From NCBI RefSeq assembly GCF_937873925.1, contig NZ_CALNAT010000155.1, positions 1 through 37,429 of the forward strand: DNA of 37,429 nucleotides, given 5' to 3'. A program made the translations under genes and the position numbers. Position 1 is the first letter of the stretch. The number at the start of each line of letters is the position of its first letter. The notes beneath the pieces were generated by a model. It was not told the DNA's origin. It was given only the letters and a program-made list of their open reading frames with translations, and did not search any database. This DNA comes from an uncultured Proteiniphilum sp. Lineage in GTDB: Bacteria > Bacteroidota > Bacteroidia > Bacteroidales > Dysgonomonadaceae. Shown here one piece after another: positions 25,335 through 35,176 of this stretch.

Positions 25335-27029
25335 TCACCATCCCGGATTTTGTGTAATGGAACCTTTCAGGGTTTCGGCTTCGGGAATAGGATAAAGATA
25401 CATATGTGCTTTGAAGACGCGGTCTTCTTTTTTTACAACGAGATAATCGAAAGTATTATCTTGACGTTTTGTTATCTGCATTGCCATCAGAGGTAGATTC
25501 TCGGTCTGTTCCGCAATCTTCCAACGGCGTACATCAAAGAAACGCCGTTCCTCGAAAGCGAGTTCCACGCGTCGTTCGTTACGGATACGCTCACGCATTT
25601 CGGCTTGTGTCAATCCGGGAGGCAATATTGGCATACTTACTCCGGCGCGTTGCCTGACTGCATCCACAGCCGATTTGGCATTCATTGCCATACCGCGCTT
25701 ATCTTCCGGTCCATAAGCTTCGTTCATCGCTTCAGCAAAGTTGAGTAATACTTCGGCATACCTGAAAATAATCCATGAGTGGACACTTGCCTGATTTTGC
25801 GTCAGGTTCAGGTTTTCGTTGACGTATTTTTTGAGGTAGTAACCCGTGGTTGAAGCTTTCAATTTGTCTGTTCCGTCGATACCTCCAATCCAGCATTCGA
25901 CATTGCGTCCTTTGAACGAGGAATTATTGACTATTATGGACATGGCAAGCCTGGGATCCCTTCCCTCATAAGGTTTTTGAGGGTCATAGCCCGAACCGGG
26001 CTGGTTGATATACTTGCCTGTACTTCGCATCTCATAGGCATCGACAAGATTCTGTGAAGGCGATGTAGTAGCCTGACCACCCTGGTCGTATCCTATCGGG
26101 TAGTTATATTTTTCGAAAGTATTTTCGTTCCATCGTTGCACGGCAAACAGCACTTCAGGATTACTATCCGAACCATTGCCGAGATTAAACAGACCGCGAT
26201 AGTTATTATGCAGGGAGAATTTCCCCGATGCGATGATAGCATGTGCAGCTTCGGCAGCCCTACTCCATCGTTCCAGATCATTCGAAGGATTATGAAGAGG
26301 ACTTGCCGCATACAGCAGCGCCTGGGCTTTAAGAGCCTGAGCTGCCGCTTTGGTAGCCCGTCCCCGCCATTTATTACCATCGAAATCTACCCATGTATCT
26401 CTCAGGAGAGGTATTATTTCATCGCACTCCGTAACTATAAAATCGATACAATCATCAAAATCATCCCTTGTTATTTTGAGAAGCGTTGCTTCATCGTCGA
26501 TCACCTGCTTCATGATAGGGATGTCCCCGTAGCGTTTTGCCAGTTCAAAATGGTACAAAGCTCTCAAAAAGCGGGTTTCTGCCCTCAACCATTCTATATC
26601 CCTGACCTGATACCTGTAATTTTCGGCATTGGCAGTGATAGTCGTGTCGCGGAAGAGAATCGTCTTATAGTCAGCCGATCCTTCGAGAAAGAGATTGGCG
26701 CGACGAATGGCCGTGTAGAACGTACTCCAGCAATCATCAGGGTTCAAGGAAGAACTCCATGTCCCGGCATTGAAATGCTGGACAGAGGAATTGACGTCGG
26801 CATGATCGGCTTCATCGGATGCGGAAGCAAGCATGGCCGAGTTAATTCTATTGAAACCGAAATTGAACAAAGTAGCATACACTCCATAACCCGCGTTGCT
26901 CATCCGTGAATAATTGACAAAGACATCTTTTTCCTGGTATTTTGTCTCAATAGCAGTTTCCAGAAAATCGTTGCATCCCGCCAACAGACAAAGGGAAAAC
27001 AGGAGTATTGAATATTGTAATATCTTCAT
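25335..27029 (-). CDS. SusD/RagB-family outer-membrane lipoprotein (pair 2)
   Basis: 564 residues. MKILQYSILLFSLCLLAGC is a lipoprotein signal with Cys19. The SusD helical TPR scaffold is clear: LRALYHFELAKRYGDIP, the AKAAAQALKAQALLYAASPLHNP stretch, FRYAEVLLNFAEAMNEA, and RNERRVELAFEERRFFDVRRW near the C-terminus, ending in the typical QNPGW. SusD proteins cap the SusC barrel and bind oligosaccharides so that they can be passed inward. It is 23 bases downstream of the short SusC gene and should be its partner. It differs clearly from the SusD at 29898-31688, so the two pairs probably handle different fragments or chain lengths of the same glycan. Confidence 0.95.
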   Translation of the reverse strand: MKILQYSILLFSLCLLAGCNDFLETAIETKYQEKDVFVNYSRMSNAGYGVYATLFNFGFNRINSAMLASASDEADHADVNSSVQHFNAGTWSSSLNPDDCWSTFYTAIRRANLFLEGSADYKTILFRDTTITANAENYRYQVRDIEWLRAETRFLRALYHFELAKRYGDIPIMKQVIDDEATLLKITRDDFDDCIDFIVTECDEIIPLLRDTWVDFDGNKWRGRATKAAAQALKAQALLYAASPLHNPSNDLERWSRAAEAAHAIIASGKFSLHNNYRGLFNLGNGSDSNPEVLFAVQRWNENTFEKYNYPIGYDQGGQATTSPSQNLVDAYEMRSTGKYINQPGSGYDPQKPYEGRDPRLAMSIIVNNSSFKGRNVECWIGGIDGTDKLKASTTGYYLKKYVNENLNLTQNQASVHSWIIFRYAEVLLNFAEAMNEAYGPEDKRGMAMNAKSAVDAVRQRAGVSMPILPPGLTQAEMRERIRNERRVELAFEERRFFDVRRWKIAEQTENLPLMAMQITKRQDNTFDYLVVKKEDRVFKAHMYLYPIPEAETLKGSITQNPGW

Positions 27030-27052
27030 AGAGTAATAATTTTGATTGTTGC

Positions 27053-29842
27053 TTAAAAATCTAAAGTTACACCAAGTGAAAAAGTCTTCAGTGTAGGATA
27101 TCCGACGCTCAATGTTTCAGGATCAACGTCGGCGTCTAAATTGTCCAATGTGAGCAGGTTCAGCGCGCTCAGATATACTCTGAATTTTTCTATCCTGGCC
27201 TTTTGCACCGCTTTCCCCGCATAAGTCCATCCTATCTCGGCATTTCTCAGTCTCAGCAAGGAAATATTACGCACCCAAAAATCGGACGAACGATAATTGT
27301 TGGCATTCGCCTGCACACCAAGTCTCGGAGCGGCTGCACGGTCTGCTGTTTCGGGAGTCCATCGCCGCTCTGTTGTCCACTTTGATATGTTGTAATTGTT
27401 GATAAAAGGCCAAAACATGTAACCACTGAGATAGACGCTCCGATTTGTATTGCCGTCAAACAGGAGTTCCACATCAAAACCTTTCCACGAAGCGCCAAGA
27501 TTGGCGGAATAAGAGATTTCAGGCACACTCGGTCGGCCTATAGCCACTTCGTCGTTTACATCAATGATACCGTCGTCATTCTGGTCTTTGTATTTGAGAT
27601 CACCGGGACGAACGTTTGAAAAAGTCTGTACCGGACTGTTTTCGATATCCGTATTATCCCGGAAAAAACCTATTGCTTCCAGGCCGAACCGCTGACCCAA
27701 CGGGCGTCCCTGCGTATATCTTGCCTGTTCCTTATGGGGCGTCTCATAACTTGCCACAATTTTGGTACGTGACATTGAACCGCCCAAACCGGCAAAATAG
27801 TTCACTTCGCCGATCTTATCGGTATACCTTGCAGAGACTTCAAAACCTTGATTACGGGTCTTACCTTTGTTCTGCATAGTAGAAAAATTGACTCCCGAAA
27901 AACTCGGCATCGTATTGGTAACATTGACAAGAATATCATACCTGTTTTCAAGGTAGAAATCGGCTGCCAGCGAGAGACGGTTATTGAGGAAAACGGCATC
28001 GACGCCTGCGTTATACACCAAGGCTTTCTCCCATGTAAACCGCGGATCAGCGAGTGCCAATTGTACCAATGCATCATAGTAAGTTATGCCTGTACCGAAG
28101 TAATAACCCTGGCTTGAAGCTGTTCCCCAATACTGGTTATAGGCGAAGCGTTCTGCTCCCTTATCGTTACCGAGGAGCCCTGCCGATCCCCTTATTTTAA
28201 GGAAATTGATGCGGTCTGCCTCAAGCATAAAATCTTCGTTCGATAAGACCCATCCAAGCGACAGAGCGGGGAAAAGTCCGAACCTGTGGCCTTTCCTATA
28301 GTTGTCCGTACCGCTGTAAGAAAATGATAATTCGGCAAGATACTTACGGTCGAAAGCATAGCTGAACCGCCCGAGCAGGTTTTGCTTGGCATAGACAGAT
28401 TGTTCACCAAATGTCGAATAAGAATCCTGTTTATACATCACCAGCAGGTTAAGGTCATGACGATCAAAATTTTTCTCGTATTCAATACCGGCATGTATTC
28501 CCATCCTGTTTGTTTCCCCGTCATTACCGGTGGACACCACCAGATCTGTATCGGTACCCCTTCTGACATAATAGAGAGAGTCTTCACCTATTTGTGAAAC
28601 AGTTTTTACCGGTTCATAATAAGCATAACTCTTGGTCTTATTATAACCGCTTTGATAATTACTGTTCAATGCGATACTTCCAAAGATGCCCAATCCTTCA
28701 GCAATAAAAGGCAATTTATATTTTGCCGTAACAATTCCCTGCACATTCCGCGAATGTCTTGAACCATAACCCTCTTCGAGCAGGCTACCTATAGGATTAT
28801 CGGGATAATTGGCGGTTCCGGTAATTTGTCCGCCAGGGGTGCGTACGGGATAGAGATTGGGTGCATACGTAGCCATATGTTGCCAGAAAGTAGCGGTTCC
28901 GGTATTGGGGAACATGCGGTCTTCGAGGCGTCCGCCGAGATTAAGCGCAAAAGAGAGATTGGAGGATACGTCTATGTCGACGTTTGCACGGAAATTGATC
29001 CTTTGAAAGCTGATGTTGGAATTATTCTTTCCGTCGGTATGCGCATACAGGCCGTTGCTTCCCATATATCCCGCCATCACATAATAACGTGAAAAATTAT
29101 TACCTCCTGAAAATGATAGCGTATAATCCTGCAAATCAGATGTTTTTGACAACGCTTCATCATACCAGTTCACATCGGGGTAATAATACGGGTCAGCGCC
29201 GCTCTGATACCCCTCCAGGTCTTTATCGGTATAAAGAGGTGACATGCCATCATTCTGCAATGCCTCATTATAGAGTCTTGCATAGTTGTAGGAGTTCTCG
29301 AATTGAGGCAGGTATGTTGGCGTTTGCAGGCCGTACCTTGCCTTAAAGGATATTTTCAGTTTTTTGTCAGTCTTACTACCCCTTTTGGTCGTAACGAGCA
29401 AAGCTCCGTTAGCGCCGCTGACACCATGTACTGCCAGTGCAGCAGCATCTTTGAGATATGTTACCGATTCTATTTCTTCGGCGGTCAGCTGATTAAAACC
29501 GTCAGTCTCAAATCCATCGACAAGTATAATAAACGAATTACTGCGCATTGAATGGGAACCGCGCAGATAAAGCGTAGCCTCGTCATAACCCGGCTCGCCA
29601 TCGGTCTGAATGGTTGTCATACCGCTGAAGCGTCCGAAAAACGCATTACTCAAAGTCGCAACATGTGATTTGCGTAAGTCTCCACCGCTTACTTCCGATA
29701 ATGACGAGGTAGTCCGCGTCCTGTCCTGCTGTCCGAAGCTGATGTTCAGCAAGGTACTGTCGGGATGCTCGGCATGCAGCCCTGTATTAATTATCAGAAA
29801 AATAATGAAAGCAGCCAGTCGGTTAATATTATTTTCTTTCAT
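27053..29842 (-). CDS. SusC/RagA-family TonB-dependent transporter, short form (pair 2)
   Basis: 929 residues with a signal peptide (about 1-24, GLHAEHP). The plug domain starts almost at once: RFSGMTTIQTDGEPGYDEATLYLRG, FIILVDGF, and SVTYLKDAAALAVHGVSGANGALLVTTKRG. A beta-barrel with alternating aromatic strands follows, ending in FSLGVTLDF. The periplasmic Ca-type loop YKDQNDDGIIDVNDE is present. The carboxypeptidase-regulatory-like domain that normally precedes the plug is absent, and the usual DEVVVIGYGTQ segment is replaced by a weak NISFGQQDR. Plug and barrel are intact, so it looks like a streamlined transporter and not a pseudogene. It imports oligosaccharides with the SusD encoded 23 bases downstream. 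How it engages TonB is uncertain. Confidence 0.93.
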   Translation of the reverse strand: MKENNINRLAAFIIFLIINTGLHAEHPDSTLLNISFGQQDRTRTTSSLSEVSGGDLRKSHVATLSNAFFGRFSGMTTIQTDGEPGYDEATLYLRGSHSMRSNSFIILVDGFETDGFNQLTAEEIESVTYLKDAAALAVHGVSGANGALLVTTKRGSKTDKKLKISFKARYGLQTPTYLPQFENSYNYARLYNEALQNDGMSPLYTDKDLEGYQSGADPYYYPDVNWYDEALSKTSDLQDYTLSFSGGNNFSRYYVMAGYMGSNGLYAHTDGKNNSNISFQRINFRANVDIDVSSNLSFALNLGGRLEDRMFPNTGTATFWQHMATYAPNLYPVRTPGGQITGTANYPDNPIGSLLEEGYGSRHSRNVQGIVTAKYKLPFIAEGLGIFGSIALNSNYQSGYNKTKSYAYYEPVKTVSQIGEDSLYYVRRGTDTDLVVSTGNDGETNRMGIHAGIEYEKNFDRHDLNLLVMYKQDSYSTFGEQSVYAKQNLLGRFSYAFDRKYLAELSFSYSGTDNYRKGHRFGLFPALSLGWVLSNEDFMLEADRINFLKIRGSAGLLGNDKGAERFAYNQYWGTASSQGYYFGTGITYYDALVQLALADPRFTWEKALVYNAGVDAVFLNNRLSLAADFYLENRYDILVNVTNTMPSFSGVNFSTMQNKGKTRNQGFEVSARYTDKIGEVNYFAGLGGSMSRTKIVASYETPHKEQARYTQGRPLGQRFGLEAIGFFRDNTDIENSPVQTFSNVRPGDLKYKDQNDDGIIDVNDEVAIGRPSVPEISYSANLGASWKGFDVELLFDGNTNRSVYLSGYMFWPFINNYNISKWTTERRWTPETADRAAAPRLGVQANANNYRSSDFWVRNISLLRLRNAEIGWTYAGKAVQKARIEKFRVYLSALNLLTLDNLDADVDPETLSVGYPTLKTFSLGVTLDF

Positions 29843-29897
29843 ACGATTATTTTACTTTTTATATTTCGGTGTATGGAACCACAATGATTATTAAATC

Positions 29898-31688
29898 TTA
29901 CCATCCGGGATTCTGTATTATATATCCCAGATCGACTTCTTGCTGCCTGAACGGATAGAGATACATTTTATCATCCCAGACGCGGCTCGAGATCTGTTCC
30001 AACTTATAAGTCGGTTCCGGTTTGGTGTCATACAATTTGAGGGTATAGATCTTGCCTTTCATCACCCCTTCTTCGCTTGCCGTCTTCCAGCGCCGCAGGT
30101 CGAAATAGCGATGCTGCTCAAATGCCAATTCAACGGCCCGTTCCCGACGGATGATCTTTCTCATCTCATCCTGATTTGTATATCTCACATCAGGCATATC
30201 CACCCTGCGCCGGACTTGGTTTACAGCCCATTCTATCTCCGTGGGGCTACCGTTTATCTCATTAAGCGCCTCGGCGTAGTTAAGGTAAAACTCAGCCAGA
30301 CGGAACGTTATCCACCGCGGAGCCGGGCTGTTGGGAGTTACTCCTTTCACGAACTTACGCATGAAACCCACTCCACGTATATCCTTTAATTGTAGTGTAT
30401 TCGTTTCATAAAAGTGGTATACCGTACCGGAGCCTCTTGACCACTCGGTACCGGACTGGAAAACAGAAGCCTGAAAACGCGGCTCCAGCTCGCCAAGTTT
30501 CCGCTGGTACTGCGAGTAGGGATATGCAACGCCCTCTGCTTCATCCCATACCTGGTCCGTACCGTCCTTTTTCTGATAAAACTTGGTAAAATTGAAGGTT
30601 ATGGCATGATTCGACGGGTTGTTCTGGCCTTGCGGGATTATCTGTCCGGGCAACATGAACAGACAAAAATAACCACCTGCATTCTGCATTAATCCGGCAC
30701 TTAATATCACCTCAGGACAAGTATGATTGATAAATATTTCTTCGTATCTATCCACCGGATTGTCAAAACCGTCGTACAACCGGCACCATCCGCTCTCATT
30801 GGAAGCCCAGTCGAGTACGGCTTTATTGGCTTGCGCAGCCAGTTGCCACCTGTTTGCGTCATACGACGGATAACCTATCAATTCACGAAGCACAGGATCG
30901 CTTACCGGCACGTATGGTTGACCGTCCGGATCGTTGAAAAGAGGACTTGCGGCATATAACAATACCCGGGCCTTCAAAGCCAGCGCAGCACCCTTGACAA
31001 TACGTCCAAGATATTTTGTATCCTCATATACATTGGGCAGAAACTGGGTCGCTTCTTCACATTCAGAAACAATGAAATCTACAGTCTGAGCATATGTCGA
31101 ACGAGGTATTTTTACGCCTTCCACATCATCGATCGAACTGACCGACAAAACACGATCCACGATTGATATGCCGCCAAGACGCTGCATAAGGTCAAAGTGC
31201 ATTAAAGCCCTGAGAAACCGCGCTTCTGCTTTCATACTATTCTTTTCACTTTCCGGGAAAGGCGATCTGTCCACATTCTCAATAAAAATATTTGCATTAC
31301 GGATACCCTGGTAGGTAATATGCGACATAAATTCCAACCCCCAGCTACCGGGATCGATTGTCGCCGCATTCCATGTTCCGGTGTGAAAATAGCGTGGTAT
31401 GGCGGGATAGGTTCCCTCTACTTCAAGCTCGTCTGTAGCTACCGAAACAAGAGAACCGCTCGCACCGTAATGATAAAAACGAGGGTCGGTACTGCTCCAG
31501 AAATGATTGAATTCATAGATGGAAGCCGTACTATAAACATTCCACAGGAATTGTTCTGTCCGTATGGTCGAATTGAAAACGCTATCGACAGTAATATCGC
31601 TACTGATAGGTTTTTCCAAAAAATCTTCGCAGGAAAAAAATACTGTCGAAAAGATCAAACAACTGATTAATACTATATATTTCTTCAT
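29898..31688 (-). CDS. SusD/RagB-family outer-membrane lipoprotein (pair 1)
   Basis: 596 residues. MKKYIVLISCLIFSTVFFSC is a lipoprotein signal with Cys20, followed by the EDFLEKP segment typical of SusD. The helical scaffold is seen in FLRALMHFDLMQRLGG, VKGAALALKARVLLYAASPLFNDP, FRLAEFYLNYAEALNEI and RRERAVELAFEQHRYFDLRRW, ending in QNPGW. It binds oligosaccharides as the lid on the SusC encoded 12 bases upstream. The spacing implies one transcript and tight partnership. It is not a recent duplicate of the SusD at 25335-27029: only the family motifs match. Confidence 0.95.
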   Translation of the reverse strand: MKKYIVLISCLIFSTVFFSCEDFLEKPISSDITVDSVFNSTIRTEQFLWNVYSTASIYEFNHFWSSTDPRFYHYGASGSLVSVATDELEVEGTYPAIPRYFHTGTWNAATIDPGSWGLEFMSHITYQGIRNANIFIENVDRSPFPESEKNSMKAEARFLRALMHFDLMQRLGGISIVDRVLSVSSIDDVEGVKIPRSTYAQTVDFIVSECEEATQFLPNVYEDTKYLGRIVKGAALALKARVLLYAASPLFNDPDGQPYVPVSDPVLRELIGYPSYDANRWQLAAQANKAVLDWASNESGWCRLYDGFDNPVDRYEEIFINHTCPEVILSAGLMQNAGGYFCLFMLPGQIIPQGQNNPSNHAITFNFTKFYQKKDGTDQVWDEAEGVAYPYSQYQRKLGELEPRFQASVFQSGTEWSRGSGTVYHFYETNTLQLKDIRGVGFMRKFVKGVTPNSPAPRWITFRLAEFYLNYAEALNEINGSPTEIEWAVNQVRRRVDMPDVRYTNQDEMRKIIRRERAVELAFEQHRYFDLRRWKTASEEGVMKGKIYTLKLYDTKPEPTYKLEQISSRVWDDKMYLYPFRQQEVDLGYIIQNPGW

Positions 31689-31700
31689 AGTAATGTTATA

Positions 31701-34700
31701 TTAAAACTGAATATTTACTCCGGCATTGAATACCCGCATCGGCGGCATTACACGCCCGTATGATTCCCTTGCATCCGGGTCCATGGAATAACGGATCCCG
31801 GTCCACGTGATAAGGTTATTACCGCTCAAATAGAAACGTAAGGTCTGCAATCTGATCTTCTTCAGAAAAGAGGCAGGAAGCCGGTAACCTATCTCTAAAT
31901 TCTTAAGCCTCACATACGATGCATCCTGCACCCAGAACCTTGATTTCTGATAGTTGTGTAAACCAAGCGTAGGCGAAAGCTCCAGCCGGGGATAAGATAT
32001 TTTTTCACCTCTTTCGTATCTTCCCTGTTCCCATCGTTCCAACTGCCAGGTGTATGCCGCCCCCCAATCGCTGTCGAAAGGATATGCACCGGCATGTTTT
32101 GCAAAATAGATGGAGACATTGGCTGCGCCCTGAAACAATGCAGTCAAATCAAAACCTTTATACGATATACCAAACGAACCACTGTAATTAATTTCCGGAA
32201 AATCATTGTAACCTATGGGGCGCATATCCTCTTCCGTAATACGTTTGTCACCGTTCAAATCGCGATATTTCATATCACCCGGCTTTAAGCCGGCTCCTTC
32301 CCATTGCGAGATGGGCCGCTCCGGATCATCTATTTCTGCTTGCGTATTGTAAAATCCGTCGAATACCAATCCAAAATGTTGTCCCACCGACTGCCCTGTA
32401 CGACGCATCCATTCATATCTACGGTTCGGTTCGTCCTGGAAAACGATGGTATTACGGGCAAATGAATAAAGACCTTTCACCCAATAATTGACAGCTTCAA
32501 TTTTATCCCTGTATCCAACCTCCAGTTCATAACCGTAATTGTCGACTTTACCTATATTTGCAGGAGAGAGTTGGATAGCTACCAATTCGGGAATAGTAGA
32601 CAAATTCCATAAGATATTATCACGTTTCTCCTCGAAGTAATCAACCGTGATACTCATTTTGTCGTTCAGTAATTTCATATCAAACCCTGCATTCCATTTT
32701 CTTGCACGCTCCCATGTAACGTTCGGACTACCCGGAAGTCCCTCCTTGTATTGTGAATAAGTGGCCTGATTAACACCCGGAATACCGAAGGTAGTACGCG
32801 CATTTCCGTCATTGGTCAATGTATAGGGTCCCTGAAGATAGAGATACCTGTTGCCACCTATCTTATCATTTCCTACTTCTCCGTACGAGCCGCGTAGCTT
32901 CAGGAAAGTAAGCACCTTGTTCTCAGGGACGAAAGATTCTTCAGTAACGATCCATCCAAGTGAAAATGCAGGGAAGAATCCAAACCGACTCCCTTCAGGG
33001 AAATTTTCCGAACCGTTATAGCCTGCGTTTATTTCTGCCAGGTATTTACTTTTGTAATCGTAGGTAACACGACCTACCAAACCGAGATACGCAGTCGGGA
33101 GCTTGTATTGCATATTCGGGTAATAGGCCTTTTGCATGGTACCAAGCAAAAGTCCGGCTATCTTGTGATCCTTTGCTATTGCCCCTTCATATTCAAGGGC
33201 AGCCTCACCGTACATCTTTCTCCATTTATTGGCGTCGGAAATGTTTTCGCTCAAGCCGTAATACGGACCGCTTTCGTCGTTCTTAAAAACCACAGGACGT
33301 CCGCTCTCCGGGTCTTTAACAACAGTGTACGTATCGAAATAACGCTGACGTCTGCTATACTTGTTGTAATACGAGTCATATGCACCCATAGCCCTGACTG
33401 AGAGACCTTTTAAAAATCTATCGAGTTTATATCTCAATGATATGTTCGTATTGATCGTATTGGAGTAGTTCTTTTCCTGTAAACCGTAACTACTTCCACT
33501 GGTGGGACCCGTTTCAACCCATGGATTAAACTCCAGTACCCCTTGGGGAAAACCGGACACTTCCGTAATGACCTTACCGTCCACAAAACCGGGACTTGAC
33601 ATAGGTGCGGTGCTTGTCGCCTTGTCAAATGCCGCCCATGCACCGCCGGTAGGATAAATGTTCTCAGTTACCTGATTTCCTAATTTTACTGACAACAACA
33701 AGTCTTTCGAAACGTCAAAGTCAAAATTCATACGCAGATTGTAACGGTCGTAGTTGTGTGCGGGCGAGAAACCGAAATCCTGTTCCGGTTTGTTGTATCC
33801 GCCGAACTGATTGAAATATCCCAAAGAGGCAAAATAACGCATACCTTCGGTGCCACCGCTTAAATTCATATTGTATGACTGCTGAAACGACAAAGGCCTT
33901 ATCAACTCTTTAATCCAATCCTTATCGGGGTGAAAAATGGGGTCTTCCCCGCTTTGATAGATCCGTAAGTCTTCCTCCGAAAAAGTAGGAGTCCTACCCA
34001 TATTACGCTCAGCCTCGTTCCTCAATATAGCATAATCATACGAGCGAAGCATTTCCGGCAATATCGATGGTTGCAGCGCCGCTGCATTCATCGTGGCACT
34101 GACTCTCGGCTTGCCTTCTTTCCCCGAACGGGTTGTTATCAAAATTACCCCGTTAGCGCCTCTGACCCCGAAAACAGCTGTTGCCGAGGCGTCTTTCAGT
34201 ACGTTCAGTGTCTCAATTTCATTGGGATCAATATCGTTATAGGTCGTTCTTTCCACACCATCCACCAATATCAGGGGAGAAGCGCCGCCGGTATATAAAG
34301 TGCCGATACCGCGAATACGGATATTCGCCCTGTCGTTACCAAACTCACCCGATACCTGTACGGATTGCAAACCGGACGTGAGGCCTGTCAATGCATTACT
34401 TACACCGGCCACCGGCGCTTTTATCAAGTCTTCGTTCGAGACAGATGTAATAGCGCCCGTAGTCGTTATCTTACGCTGTGTGCCGTAACCTATCACTACC
34501 ACTTCATCCAATGCGTGCGTATCTTCCTGTAGTGTGATGTCAAAAGTCGTTTTACCTTCAGTATTGATATCTTCCCCGAAATAACCTATGTAAGTTACCC
34601 GAATCTTTGCATCATTATTCACCCGAAGTGAAAAATTCCCGTCGATATCGGTAACCGTACCATTTGCAGTTCCTACTTCAACTATATTTGCCCCTATGAT

Positions 34701-34934
34701 AGGTGTTCCTTTTTCGTCAACAACTGTGCCGGTTATCATTCTCCTTTGCTGCTGGCTGACGTGATCCTCATACTTAATAATATCTGTTTTGCTATATTGA
34801 GAATAACCTTTATTCGCCATTGAATAAAAAACAATGGAAAATAATAAAAGGGTAGTTATTCTCGCAGTCAATAAAAAATGCTTAACTGACTCCCTTTGTA
34901 GCCAATTATCTACCTCTTGAATCATATTTTTCAT
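31701..34934 (-). CDS. SusC/RagA-family TonB-dependent transporter, full form (pair 1)
   Basis: 1077 residues. A basic leader and hydrophobic stretch (about 20-46) form a long signal peptide. A carboxypeptidase-regulatory-like beta domain follows (about 67-137, ITGTVVDEKGTPIIGANI). Then come the DEVVVIGYGTQ segment (143-153), a TonB-box-like region, the plug (RIRGIGTLY, LILVDGVER, LNVLKDASATAVFGVRGANGVILITT), and a barrel ending VFNAGVNIQF. The Ca-loop YRDLNGDKRITEED is present. It imports glycan oligomers across the outer membrane with TonB energy. It lacks an STN domain, so it is not expected to signal through a FecR/ECF sigma pair. ATG at 34934 is used; 34925 is a possible alternative. It follows a 242-base AT-rich gap after the edge GH2 gene. 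Confidence 0.95.
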   Translation of the reverse strand: MKNMIQEVDNWLQRESVKHFLLTARITTLLLFSIVFYSMANKGYSQYSKTDIIKYEDHVSQQQRRMITGTVVDEKGTPIIGANIVEVGTANGTVTDIDGNFSLRVNNDAKIRVTYIGYFGEDINTEGKTTFDITLQEDTHALDEVVVIGYGTQRKITTTGAITSVSNEDLIKAPVAGVSNALTGLTSGLQSVQVSGEFGNDRANIRIRGIGTLYTGGASPLILVDGVERTTYNDIDPNEIETLNVLKDASATAVFGVRGANGVILITTRSGKEGKPRVSATMNAAALQPSILPEMLRSYDYAILRNEAERNMGRTPTFSEEDLRIYQSGEDPIFHPDKDWIKELIRPLSFQQSYNMNLSGGTEGMRYFASLGYFNQFGGYNKPEQDFGFSPAHNYDRYNLRMNFDFDVSKDLLLSVKLGNQVTENIYPTGGAWAAFDKATSTAPMSSPGFVDGKVITEVSGFPQGVLEFNPWVETGPTSGSSYGLQEKNYSNTINTNISLRYKLDRFLKGLSVRAMGAYDSYYNKYSRRQRYFDTYTVVKDPESGRPVVFKNDESGPYYGLSENISDANKWRKMYGEAALEYEGAIAKDHKIAGLLLGTMQKAYYPNMQYKLPTAYLGLVGRVTYDYKSKYLAEINAGYNGSENFPEGSRFGFFPAFSLGWIVTEESFVPENKVLTFLKLRGSYGEVGNDKIGGNRYLYLQGPYTLTNDGNARTTFGIPGVNQATYSQYKEGLPGSPNVTWERARKWNAGFDMKLLNDKMSITVDYFEEKRDNILWNLSTIPELVAIQLSPANIGKVDNYGYELEVGYRDKIEAVNYWVKGLYSFARNTIVFQDEPNRRYEWMRRTGQSVGQHFGLVFDGFYNTQAEIDDPERPISQWEGAGLKPGDMKYRDLNGDKRITEEDMRPIGYNDFPEINYSGSFGISYKGFDLTALFQGAANVSIYFAKHAGAYPFDSDWGAAYTWQLERWEQGRYERGEKISYPRLELSPTLGLHNYQKSRFWVQDASYVRLKNLEIGYRLPASFLKKIRLQTLRFYLSGNNLITWTGIRYSMDPDARESYGRVMPPMRVFNAGVNIQF

Positions 34935-34996
34935 ACATATATAATTGTTTTTGTTAAGATATTAAAAACAACAGTTCATTAGAATTTAACTTGCCC

Positions 34997-35011
34997 TATC
35001 CAGGATGGATA
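34997..35011. promoter_or_regulatory. Short inverted repeat upstream of the SusC gene
   Basis: TATCC (34997-35001) and GGATA (35007-35011) form an inverted repeat with a 5-base spacer, 63 bases before the SusC start. It is the only symmetric element I see in the AT-rich 242-base gap (34935-35176). No exact TAnnTTTG promoter match is present on the minus strand there. It may be an operator, but five-base arms can arise by chance. Confidence 0.25.
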
Positions 35012-35176
35012 AAAGTCATTTCGTTCTATACTGAATTTATTAATAATCAGCATGGTATAATCCCATTTATAATAATAACGAAGTATTGGTATTGAAGTAA
35101 ATTATTAGTTTAATGGAAAGAGACAATGGTTGAATGCTATCTGATCTATTCCATATTAAATCCTTTTTGGCAGAAA

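Noticed and set aside
26136..26909. 257-codon plus-strand open frame opposite a SusD gene
   Set aside because: Antisense to conserved SusD sequence, low-complexity composition, no motif.
27053..29842. Short SusC as a pseudogene
   Set aside because: It has its own signal peptide, an uninterrupted plug and barrel, and a partner SusD at normal spacing, so it is better read as a variant architecture.
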